From Nitrospirota bacterium (lineage in GTDB: Bacteria > Nitrospirota > Nitrospiria > Nitrospirales > UBA8639), in the NCBI GenBank assembly GCA_003233615.1, contig QIMB01000179.1, positions 1 to 15,446 on the forward strand: DNA of 15,446 nt. The letters are read 5' to 3'. Numbering within the stretch: position 1 is the first letter of the stretch; each line of letters begins with the position of its first letter. The translations under genes were made by a program, and so were the position numbers. Below are positions 1-6,685 of this stretch, piece after piece. A model generated the notes under the pieces. It was given only the letters and a program-made list of their open reading frames with translations. It had not been told where the DNA came from and did not search any database.

Positions 1-1130
1 TAATGAAAAGGGGATATGGCGAGTCGTTCCCCCGTTGATCAACGGCCGCGGGATGGGCCCACGCAACAACTCCTCAAAGGTCTTTCCAAACCGCTTCCGA
101 TATTCATCGAAAATTTGCCCATCTGCGGTTTTGAGCACGACGGTCACAAAAAATTGCTTGAGGACCGGATCGCCGCCGGGAAAGGTATGAGGCAACGCAC
201 CATTTTTTACCAGCACTTCGCCTTCGACCACTCCCTGACCTAACTTCACATCAATATCCACGCGCGAGAACCATTCGGCCTGTAAGTTGCGATTGCTGAG
301 CATAATACCCGGAATCACAATGCCTTGAAACCAATGCCGACCAATGGGTCGGGTTAAGGCCCCACGTGCCGATGTGGAACTACCAGTCGATTGCTCCATA
401 TGACAATCCTGGCAGATCGTCCCCTTTAAGATTTGTCCAGGAATATCTTCCCGCATGACATCTTTGACTTTTCCAAAATGACACGACGCACAGTAATGTG
501 CCCCTTTATAGATGTCAGCCTGCTTTGAGGGATGAACAAGATTCTCTTCCGGGTCTGAATAAGACCCAAACATTGTGGAACCCGCAGAAATTTTAAACGT
601 CGGGTGCCCATAAGGATTTTCCTGTGTCCCGGAGATGAGATGGCAGGCGCTACAACTTATCCCTTCAACTTTGACATGTTTCTTTCCCTTCATGACTTGT
701 TCAATAATTCGATCAGATGTTGCGGGAACACAGTCACCGAAGGAACATGGCATGAAAGGCAACGATTGCGTTGGTCTGCAGTGGGCATGGTTTGAAGCCA
801 AAGCCCGAGAACGGTTCGAAAAACAGGAGAGGTCAGCGCTGTTCCATGCAAGAGGGCGCCATCCACACGACCAAACGTTTTAAGGTCCATGGTCTGCTCA
901 CGCATCCCCTTCCATTCTTCATAATGGCGGTCGTGGCATTGCTTGCATTGTTCGGATGGGATAAATATTTTTTCAATCTCTTCTATCCAACCTTGGTCAG
1001 CATCGACAGAAACTGACGGTTCCTGAGCAACCACAATTCCGGCAAGAGTCAATCCCACCAAGAATATTCCAAGCAAAGCCAGGGGAATCTTCCATCCCCG
1101 TATCTTCCAACCAAGCATTCTGTTTATCAT
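1..1130 (-). pseudogene. Multiheme c-type cytochrome (cytochrome c554-like), frameshifted and cut by the window edge
   Basis: A secreted or membrane-anchored periplasmic electron carrier. The N-terminus has a basic patch and a hydrophobic segment (residues about 13-36) that acts as signal or anchor. Five CxxCH heme c sites are visible: CKQCH (residues 62-66), CLSCH (124-128), then CSACH (bases 654-640), CASCH (492-478) and CQDCH (414-400). The first two lie in one reading frame, which stops at 692-690. The other three lie in another frame that stays open to base 1. The two halves join sensibly around 720-745, as one base missing from a CCCG run would explain the shift. This is either a real disruption or a base-calling error. 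The C-terminal part after the last heme looks like a beta-rich domain and continues beyond the window. The ATG lies 9 bases after the PDZ gene stop, so this is the third gene of an operon. Family assignment rests on heme spacing and overall look, not a search. Confidence 0.8.
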
Positions 1131-1139
1131 GTTGAACAG

Positions 1140-1622
1140 TTAGTCTTGTAAAATACGCACGAAATGAAAATTTAAGCCTCCGGTTACCCCCACCCCAGTC
1201 ATTGGTTCGTACGTCGCAACCGTAAAGTTCTGCGTTTGTAGCGTCTCTTCCAAGGCACGCCCCAAATCCAACAACGTCAGAATTTCAAATGTATCGACTT
1301 CTTTGAGGACCGCTTTGACTTTTATACCGGATAAGTCAGCAGGCGATCCTCCAATGACCTCAAACACCACCACGCCTTCAGCTTTTGTCAGGCCAAGAAA
1401 TTCACGGATTTCCTCGTCAACTTCTCCAACATCAATCCCAAATCGCTCGGCAAGCTTGAGGGCTTTCTCTTCCGTCATTTGTTCACGTGATTCATGGGCT
1501 AGTATAGATGTCGGAGCCATGACTAGCCCTAGAGATAGGGAACAGAGTAACACTAGAATGTGCATTCTCCCTATAAAATGTATCGTGTTCATCGAAAACG
1601 TCATCCTAAGTAACAGACGCAT
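1140..1622 (-). CDS. Secreted PDZ-domain protein
   Basis: A 160-residue exported protein. A signal sequence or N-terminal anchor spans about residues 18-42 and ends in an Ala-rich cleavage-like site (SILA). A PDZ-like core follows at about 74-137, including GGSPAD and a Leu/Asp-rich helix. No protease catalytic domain is present, so the PDZ fold probably acts as a peptide-binding adaptor or scaffold. An upstream in-frame ATG exists at 1643, inside the preceding gene. The ATG at 1622 was chosen because GAGGG lies 8 bases before it and it starts 4 bases after the upstream stop. It sits between the gamma-like heme protein and the multiheme cytochrome. The spacing implies translational coupling and suggests a periplasmic role with those redox proteins. 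That role is inferred from context only. Confidence 0.72.
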   Translation of the reverse strand: MRLLLRMTFSMNTIHFIGRMHILVLLCSLSLGLVMAPTSILAHESREQMTEEKALKLAERFGIDVGEVDEEIREFLGLTKAEGVVVFEVIGGSPADLSGIKVKAVLKEVDTFEILTLLDLGRALEETLQTQNFTVATYEPMTGVGVTGGLNFHFVRILQD

Positions 1623-1626
1623 TCCA

Positions 1627-2496
1627 CTATCCCTCTGAACCACTCGACCCCGTTTTCACAGGATCAATGAGTAGTTGCATCCAAGACGCCACAGCTTTTT
1701 GTCCATTGCGTTCTTGGCTTTCCCCGTTCCACACCGCAAAGGCCACTGCTTGCAGACGACCCGGAATGAGCATGGCTTCATTGTCGAGATCATCTCCATC
1801 CACAGTAAGCGGTCGCTTCATCACCACCCGCCATAACCCTCTTTTCCACTCTGCTTGGCCCTTAATTCTCCCCTGACTTCGTTTACTAGTCAGGGTACTA
1901 AATCCGCCTCCAATAAGGTCTTCTACTGAAGACGGACGGCGCGGGATGACTTCAAACCGACGTGGGCCCTTCCTGCGTCGTTTCTTTTCTTTTGCTCGTG
2001 CGGCCCTGCGATCCACATCGCTTTGCCAGTCGGCTTTCCAATGCCAAATATTCACATAATGGTCTAGTTGTCCCATGCAAAAGAAAGCAGGCGCATTGCC
2101 TACTGGAAACGCGACGGCTGCCCCATCTCGAAACACTCCGGGCGTTAATGATTCGTTTTTTGTCGCATCTTGCCATTCCATCAAAAATGCCACTTCTTTC
2201 CCATTGTGGATTGAGCGAATGGATAACGCACGCACACTGGGATTTGGCCAGACAGGTCTGGTAATAATTTGCCCGCTTAACGGAAGTGGAAGAGGAGAGA
2301 CCGTTTCCCACGCCGAATCTGAAGGATGTGAGGGTATACCGCCTTCTTGAAAATGTGCGCGAACGACCATGCCTTGTGAGCTCACCAAGGGAACTTGATA
2401 CCAGGTCAATCCCAAAAGTAATGCCAGGCTCATCGTCCCCCACAACCACAGGGTCTTTATTCCGCTTGCGTTGAATGTATTACGTACCTTACTCAC
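1627..2496 (-). CDS. Ethylbenzene dehydrogenase-like heme-b (gamma) subunit, NxrC-like paralog with basic insert
   Basis: A 289-residue exported protein of the EbdC/DdhC/ClrC/NxrC type, the heme-b subunit of periplasmic type II DMSO-reductase-family enzymes. It has an N-terminal hydrophobic signal (about 15-40). It shares with the gene at 8898-9851 the blocks PLSGQIIT, CMGQ, VNIWHW, SVEDL, GGFSTLT, LWRVVMKR, AFAVW and QERNGQK. Members of this family bind heme b through a Met and a Lys. The Met of CMGQ (141) is the likely first ligand; K227 or K267 could be the second. Residues 163-187 form an unusual Arg/Lys-rich insert replacing the acidic/aromatic segment of the paralog. The GTG at 2496 is preferred because GAGGA lies 9 bases upstream; a TTG at 2502 is only 3 bases from it. 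First gene of a three-gene operon. No alpha or beta subunit lies nearby. Confidence 0.82.
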   Translation of the reverse strand: MSKVRNTFNASGIKTLWLWGTMSLALLLGLTWYQVPLVSSQGMVVRAHFQEGGIPSHPSDSAWETVSPLPLPLSGQIITRPVWPNPSVRALSIRSIHNGKEVAFLMEWQDATKNESLTPGVFRDGAAVAFPVGNAPAFFCMGQLDHYVNIWHWKADWQSDVDRRAARAKEKKRRRKGPRRFEVIPRRPSSVEDLIGGGFSTLTSKRSQGRIKGQAEWKRGLWRVVMKRPLTVDGDDLDNEAMLIPGRLQAVAFAVWNGESQERNGQKAVASWMQLLIDPVKTGSSGSEG

Positions 2497-2526
2497 ACTC
2501 AATAGTCCTCACCATTTCTTTTGGGA

Positions 2527-2555
2527 ATATTATTTGTGCCAATGGAAATACTCAA
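2527..2555 (-). promoter_or_regulatory. Candidate sigma70-type promoter for the gamma-like/PDZ/cytochrome operon
   Basis: On the minus strand, TTGAGT (2555-2550) and TAATAT (2532-2527) are separated by exactly 17 bases. Each matches the consensus at 4 of 6 positions. The implied start near 2520 leaves a leader of about 24 bases containing the GAGGA ribosome binding site. Spacing and placement are good, but the hexamers are only moderate. Confidence 0.4.
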
Positions 2556-2696
2556 CACCCAATAACTACCGAATACATCCTCATGTGCGAAAACTATTAT
2601 TTCATCGTAACTATTCAGCACCTTAAGCCCAATTTACCCACACCGAGCCTTCGCTGTACCGTGCGCTCCATGAATGTCGCCCTACCAATTGTGAGA

Positions 2697-2794
2697 CCCC
2701 TTGACTCTACTCAGGGCAAGGTTAACGAAACATCTCGCTCAACCCATGAGAGAAACCGGCTGGACACAGATTCTTCGTTGCACTCAGAATGACA
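2697..2794. repeat. Degenerate dispersed palindromic repeat-like sequence
   Basis: Two segments resemble the short palindromic intergenic repeats of the type CCTTCGAC..CTCAGGGCAAGG and ATTCTTCGC..CTCAGAATGACA, recalled from many bacterial genomes. Here they are 2697-2721 (CCCTTGA pairing imperfectly with TCAGGG) and 2769-2794 (ATTCT pairing with AGAAT). Both carry substitutions in the loop compared with the usual form. They could be decayed REP-like elements. Proof needs other copies in the same genome. Confidence 0.35.
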
Positions 2795-2995
2795 ATATGA
2801 TGCTGAATGGTTACATTTCATTTTAACATTTTCATGTGACAGGACATGACCCATAGAGGTGTATACGCGGCATACACGGAGGGGACTGTGTGTGGCTCAT
2901 GAAAAAGGATTTCACGGAAACGAGGGGAACGTCAGTTTTTAGTGCACCCAGCACCATAGCGTTGGTCTATTGTATCTTGTACACGACTGAGTGAA

Positions 2996-4249
2996 CTATC
3001 CCAGCTTCACCCGTCGAATTTTATTCTCATTGCGCTCACAAATGTATAAATGACCTTGGGAGTCCAACGTTAGCCCAGCGGGTGTGTTCACGATTGCCTC
3101 GGTGGCAACCAGACCATCCCCGTGTTTCAGCATGCTGGCGTCTTCTTTGGCAACAAAACGAGCGGCTCCGCACCCGCCCATATTTTTATCGTCATAACCA
3201 CTGTCTCCATTACCAGCTACTGTCGTAATGATACCTGTCAGCACATCAACCTTACGTACCCGATGATTCATGGAATCGGCAATGTAGACATTCCCTTCCT
3301 GGTCCACAACCGCACTTTCCGGAACATTCAGCATGGATTGCACAGCTAATTTCCCATCCCCATCAAACCCAAACCGGCATACTCCTGCAATAGTCGAGAC
3401 TATACCTGTCTTCATATCAATTTTCCGAATGCGATTGGTCCCTTTATCCGTGACATACAGATCGCCATGACGATCAACATCAATACCCACCATATCGTAG
3501 AATTTACATTCCATGGCGGGCTTTCCATCATCTAAATACATGCTCAGGTCTAACCCATCTGAACACTTGGGACGCAACAAGCCTTCATCATTACTAAAAT
3601 CAATCCCGATCGCATCGCCAGATAACACAATGAGATTTTGAGCGGTCAAGGGACTAACTCGCTCATCATCTTCCTCAGTCCAACACCCCCCAATTGTGGT
3701 CACAAGACCTGTCTCCAGGTCATATTGTCGAATGCGATGGGCTTGTGTATCTGCAATGAATAAACGATCATATTGATCAAAGACTATGGCCGCAGGATAG
3801 GTCAAATTGACTTCTAACCCAGGACCATCACCATTAAATCTCCATTGTCCTGTCCCTACAACTGTCGTAATAATTCCAGTGACAGCATCGATTTTTCGAA
3901 TCCGGTTGCTCCCTGAATCGCAGACATACAGATTATTCTTGGAATCACACGCCACATCCAATGGCAGATACAAACCTGCTTCTCCACAAGGCCCATAATC
4001 ACCGCTGTAGCAGGTTTCCCCATTCCCTGCGAAATTATGGAGACGCCCCGTTTCCATATCTATTCGCCGAACTCGATCAGAGCCACATTCAGCAATGTAC
4101 AAATAGCGTCCTTCACGATCAACGATGACCTGGTTGGGGAGAGGAATTCCTGCTTTCACTGCTCGCTTTCCATCACCCGTACTGCGGGACTTGCCATTCC
4201 CTGCGAATGTCTCAATCACGTCAACTACGTCAGCTGTCTCTGTTCCCAT
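2996..4249 (-). CDS. NHL-repeat six-bladed beta-propeller protein
   Basis: A 417-residue protein made almost entirely of NHL repeats. Each blade carries a signature such as GSDRVRRID, GSNRIRKID, QAHRIRQYD, GTNRIRKID, MNHRVRKVD and NENKIRRVKLG, followed by TG(I/L)xTTxxGxG. Six copies are visible. The N-terminal VIETFAGNG strand supplies the outer strand missing from the last blade, the usual velcro closure of a six-bladed propeller. No signal peptide or membrane segment is seen, so it is probably cytoplasmic, although NHL proteins are often exported. An irregular insertion of about 50 residues between the third and fourth signatures contains several Cys and Asp. The ATG has GAAGG 9 bases upstream. 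It follows tatA by 86 bases and may share its transcript. Such propellers bind proteins or ligands; no enzyme activity can be read from it. Confidence 0.85.
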   Translation of the reverse strand: MGTETADVVDVIETFAGNGKSRSTGDGKRAVKAGIPLPNQVIVDREGRYLYIAECGSDRVRRIDMETGRLHNFAGNGETCYSGDYGPCGEAGLYLPLDVACDSKNNLYVCDSGSNRIRKIDAVTGIITTVVGTGQWRFNGDGPGLEVNLTYPAAIVFDQYDRLFIADTQAHRIRQYDLETGLVTTIGGCWTEEDDERVSPLTAQNLIVLSGDAIGIDFSNDEGLLRPKCSDGLDLSMYLDDGKPAMECKFYDMVGIDVDRHGDLYVTDKGTNRIRKIDMKTGIVSTIAGVCRFGFDGDGKLAVQSMLNVPESAVVDQEGNVYIADSMNHRVRKVDVLTGIITTVAGNGDSGYDDKNMGGCGAARFVAKEDASMLKHGDGLVATEAIVNTPAGLTLDSQGHLYICERNENKIRRVKLG

Positions 4250-4335
4250 GTGAATACACCTTCTTCTGTTTAGCTAAAAGGACACAAGCCGTCCATGTCA
4301 TGTCACTCAAAACCTCAATGCCCCATGGCCTCATT

Positions 4336-4653
4336 CTAAGCCTTCAGAGGCGCAGTCACAGGTTCTGGCGATACTGTTTGTATCACTTCCGGTTGTGGCT
4401 GTGGAGCGGCTTCAACAGATGCTGCTACGGGTTGAGGAATTTGGGGAGGAACGCTTTCTGAAGCAGGCATTCCCTCTTGAGCCTGGGCTTGCGGATCAAT
4501 GTCATAGGCTTCAGCTTCCTGAAGAGACTTCTTGAATCCTTTGATGGCTTTTCCGACACCTTCACCTAATTGGGGCAACTTCCCGGCGCCAAAAATAATG
4601 AGAACGATCACTAAGATAAGAATCAATTCGGTGAAACCTAAACTTCCAAACAT
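4336..4653 (-). CDS. tatA: Sec-independent protein translocase subunit TatA/E
   Basis: A 105-residue inner-membrane component of the twin-arginine translocon, which moves folded cofactor-bearing proteins to the periplasm. The first 20 residues form the single membrane span (MFGSLGFTELILILVIVLII). The FGAGKLPQLGEG hinge and a basic amphipathic helix (GKAIKGFKKSLQEAE) follow, as is diagnostic for TatA. The C-terminal half is a long Pro/Gln/Ala tail with no fold. An AAGGAGA ribosome binding site sits 6 bases before the ATG. No tatB or tatC is present. The gene follows the TPR gene by 23 bases. A dedicated TatA beside molybdoenzyme accessory genes fits export of a Tat-dependent catalytic subunit encoded elsewhere. 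TatB is less likely because the protein is short and has the TatA-type hinge. Confidence 0.93.
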   Translation of the reverse strand: MFGSLGFTELILILVIVLIIFGAGKLPQLGEGVGKAIKGFKKSLQEAEAYDIDPQAQAQEGMPASESVPPQIPQPVAASVEAAPQPQPEVIQTVSPEPVTAPLKA

Positions 4654-4676
4654 AATACATCTCCTTTGCTAGGATA

Positions 4677-5492
4677 TTACTTTTTTGCAGTTTCTCGAGA
4701 ACGTTTTCTAAATCGTTCTTTCAAACGATTGCGCGTCTCTTCCGCTTGGTCAAACATCTTGCACTTTTCATAGGTATTGATCAAATTATAATAGGCCAAC
4801 GGTTCATCGGGATTACTATCAACAGCATCTTCCATCACTTTGACCGCCATGTCCGGTTTCTTGAGATTCAGCGCAATCTCCATGAGCTTAAAACTCGAAT
4901 CTAAATGACTCGGATCAAATTCCAAGACTTTCATATAGGCTTGCATCGCCATATCCAACGTATTGAAATCGGAAATCTTGGGATCGTCTAATTTTTCGTA
5001 CACCCCTGCCAAGTTAAACCAGGCAATCGGATCTTCTGTTGAAATCTCAATGAGGCGTTCAAAGTATTCTTTGGCCTGAAAATACTCGGCCTTGTCGTTG
5101 TATAACCGTCCCACATTAAACAACGCTAATACATCATATGGATTTAATTCCAAGGCACGCTTGAATTGCGACGTGGCATCATCCAGCATTCCTTTGGTGC
5201 CATATATCGTTCCTAAGTTTGAATAATACATGGCGAGAGACCGATCCATTTCGATTCGAAGACCCTCTGCCATTTCAATGGATTTCTTGACCTCGGACAA
5301 GGCCTCATCCATGCGCCCTTTATTGAAATATAATTCGCCCAATCGGCAGCGCGCTTGAAAATCATCCGGTTCTTCACCCAAGAGTTTTTCGATCTCAACG
5401 ATTTCCTCGTCAACGGTTAACGCACGTTCTTCGGTAGCAACCTCATCGGCTTGCGATTCCATCGTTTGAGTTCCAGTGGATTGTTCTTCCAT
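4677..5492 (-). CDS. TPR-repeat protein
   Basis: A 271-residue soluble protein. An acidic N-terminal stretch (1-35) precedes about five or six tetratricopeptide repeats (about 40-250), with recognisable helices such as RCRLGELYFNKGRMDEAL, YYSNLGTIYGTKGMLDDA, LFNVGRLYNDKAEYFQA and AWFNLAGVYEKL. The C-terminus is strongly basic (RNRLKERFRKRSRE). No signal peptide or transmembrane segment is evident, so it is probably a cytoplasmic scaffold. Its ATG starts 13 bases after the stop of the polytopic membrane protein, and tatA follows after 23 bases, so the three are almost certainly co-transcribed. The placement suggests an adaptor between the membrane protein, the Tat system and their clients. That is inference; TPR folds do not specify a partner. 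Confidence 0.85.
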   Translation of the reverse strand: MEEQSTGTQTMESQADEVATEERALTVDEEIVEIEKLLGEEPDDFQARCRLGELYFNKGRMDEALSEVKKSIEMAEGLRIEMDRSLAMYYSNLGTIYGTKGMLDDATSQFKRALELNPYDVLALFNVGRLYNDKAEYFQAKEYFERLIEISTEDPIAWFNLAGVYEKLDDPKISDFNTLDMAMQAYMKVLEFDPSHLDSSFKLMEIALNLKKPDMAVKVMEDAVDSNPDEPLAYYNLINTYEKCKMFDQAEETRNRLKERFRKRSRETAKK

Positions 5493-5505
5493 TGCGATAT
5501 CCTAA

Positions 5506-6621
5506 CTACGGTGTTTGTTCCCCGTATACGGGTGAAATTGGTTGAAAGAAACGTTCATCTTGAATTTTCTTGCGAAGGCGCCCTAAGCTGCCTCGCTTGT
5601 CGATATTAAGTAACATTAACCCAAGCACCACCATCAGCGTCAAATGCGACAATTGGAGGGCATAACCCGCCATAAACATCAAACCCAGCCCATAGCCCGC
5701 TATTCGCCCAATCAGGACCAATTTAATCACGGTATAGGCCCAACACGTGAAGCCTGCCACGTAAAAAGCAAAGGGGAGGTAAAAGGTATACCCCATACCC
5801 ATTTGAAAAATCCATCCGATGCCTTCACCAGCCTTCCTCACCTCCAACGCCGTTTCCGGACTCCACATGGAAAGGAAATAATCCATAAACAGTAAAGTGA
5901 GAAACACTCCACCACCACTTATTAAGAGAGAAAGCCCCCACAGTCGCTGTTTTTTGTTCTTCGTGAAAAATGAGGTACTGCCATAGGCCCAAAACACTAA
6001 AATGCTGGACAACACCATCAAGGCCTCACCTAACCGGTTCGCTTCATGAACGAATGGCGGGGCATCCAGAATAACGAGTAACCCATATGTTGTAGAGATC
6101 GTTTGATAATAGAGCCAGCCCGTAATTCCCAGGAAAAATGTGCCGACCATCAACCGTTGACTCAACAAATGATGTGTCCCCCAATACTCCACCAAGAGAA
6201 CAACCAAAATGACGAAGGCCAATATATTGTAGACAATCGATCCAAGCATGGCCGGGGGGAAGAACAAATATCCAATCGTACAGGCGACTAAAAGGGCAAC
6301 CAACGGAATGACCACCTTGTCCCACTGACCGACCCACAACGTGGTCCGCATTTTTTGAACGATCAATATGCCCAATATCAGAAAGACAAGTATCGCAGTC
6401 ACATTCAACAGGACAAATCCTATTTCTGACAACGAAAGAAAAGCAATTCGTACTGCCTCATATTTTTCCATGACCTTCCCTAGATGCATCCCTAATCGAG
6501 AAACCAACCGATAGAGTACAAGCTCAAAAAATGCCGCAAAAAGCAGACTCTTCAGCCCCCACTCAAAAAGCAGACCAGGGTTTTCTATTTTTTCTGATAT
6601 TTTTTTTGTTGCGGCAATCAT
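5506..6621 (-). CDS. Polytopic membrane protein of unknown function
   Basis: A 371-residue protein not assigned to a known family. It has roughly nine or ten hydrophobic segments, at about residues 22-40, 57-88, 102-122, 124-146, 158-180, 195-216, 226-248, 268-298 and 308-340, the last two possibly double. Loops are short, and a basic cytoplasmic-type tail (residues 343-371) ends the chain. Several His lie in or near membrane segments (HH at 150-151, H192, H326) and could ligate heme or bind quinone, but no recognised motif supports this. The ATG follows AGGG by 7 bases. It lies between the radical SAM gene (64 bases upstream) and the TPR gene (13 bases downstream). It could be a membrane anchor, a quinone-interacting subunit or a transporter. 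Confidence 0.75.
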   Translation of the reverse strand: MIAATKKISEKIENPGLLFEWGLKSLLFAAFFELVLYRLVSRLGMHLGKVMEKYEAVRIAFLSLSEIGFVLLNVTAILVFLILGILIVQKMRTTLWVGQWDKVVIPLVALLVACTIGYLFFPPAMLGSIVYNILAFVILVVLLVEYWGTHHLLSQRLMVGTFFLGITGWLYYQTISTTYGLLVILDAPPFVHEANRLGEALMVLSSILVFWAYGSTSFFTKNKKQRLWGLSLLISGGGVFLTLLFMDYFLSMWSPETALEVRKAGEGIGWIFQMGMGYTFYLPFAFYVAGFTCWAYTVIKLVLIGRIAGYGLGLMFMAGYALQLSHLTLMVVLGLMLLNIDKRGSLGRLRKKIQDERFFQPISPVYGEQTP

Positions 6622-6685
6622 CTTGAGACCCTACATCACCAGTCCGTTGTCTCTTCTCACTCAGCTCTGGAACATCTCCACCGAT

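Larger units (their letters stand above)
2503..2995. other. Non-coding region upstream of the gamma-like/PDZ/cytochrome operon
   Basis: This 493-base gap lies between the NHL gene and the next minus-strand operon. It holds a candidate sigma70-type promoter at 2527-2555 and two degenerate palindromic segments at 2697-2794. It also holds a short inverted repeat, GTGTAT (2859-2864) with ATACAC (2872-2877). No convincing coding frame, tRNA or intrinsic terminator for the NHL gene was found. Short open frames here lack a ribosome binding site and recognisable protein character. Confidence 0.6.

Noticed and set aside
1303..1638. Plus-strand open frame opposite the PDZ gene
   Set aside because: It is antisense to a clear coding gene, and its Ser/Arg/Thr-rich composition is typical of a shadow frame.
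2475..2792. Plus-strand open frame of about 105 codons in the gap
   Set aside because: No ribosome binding site and no recognisable protein features; it overlaps the promoter and repeat-like sequence.
2859..2877. GTGTAT/ATACAC inverted repeat as an operator
   Set aside because: Single six-base repeat far (about 300 bases) from the predicted promoter, with no second copy found.
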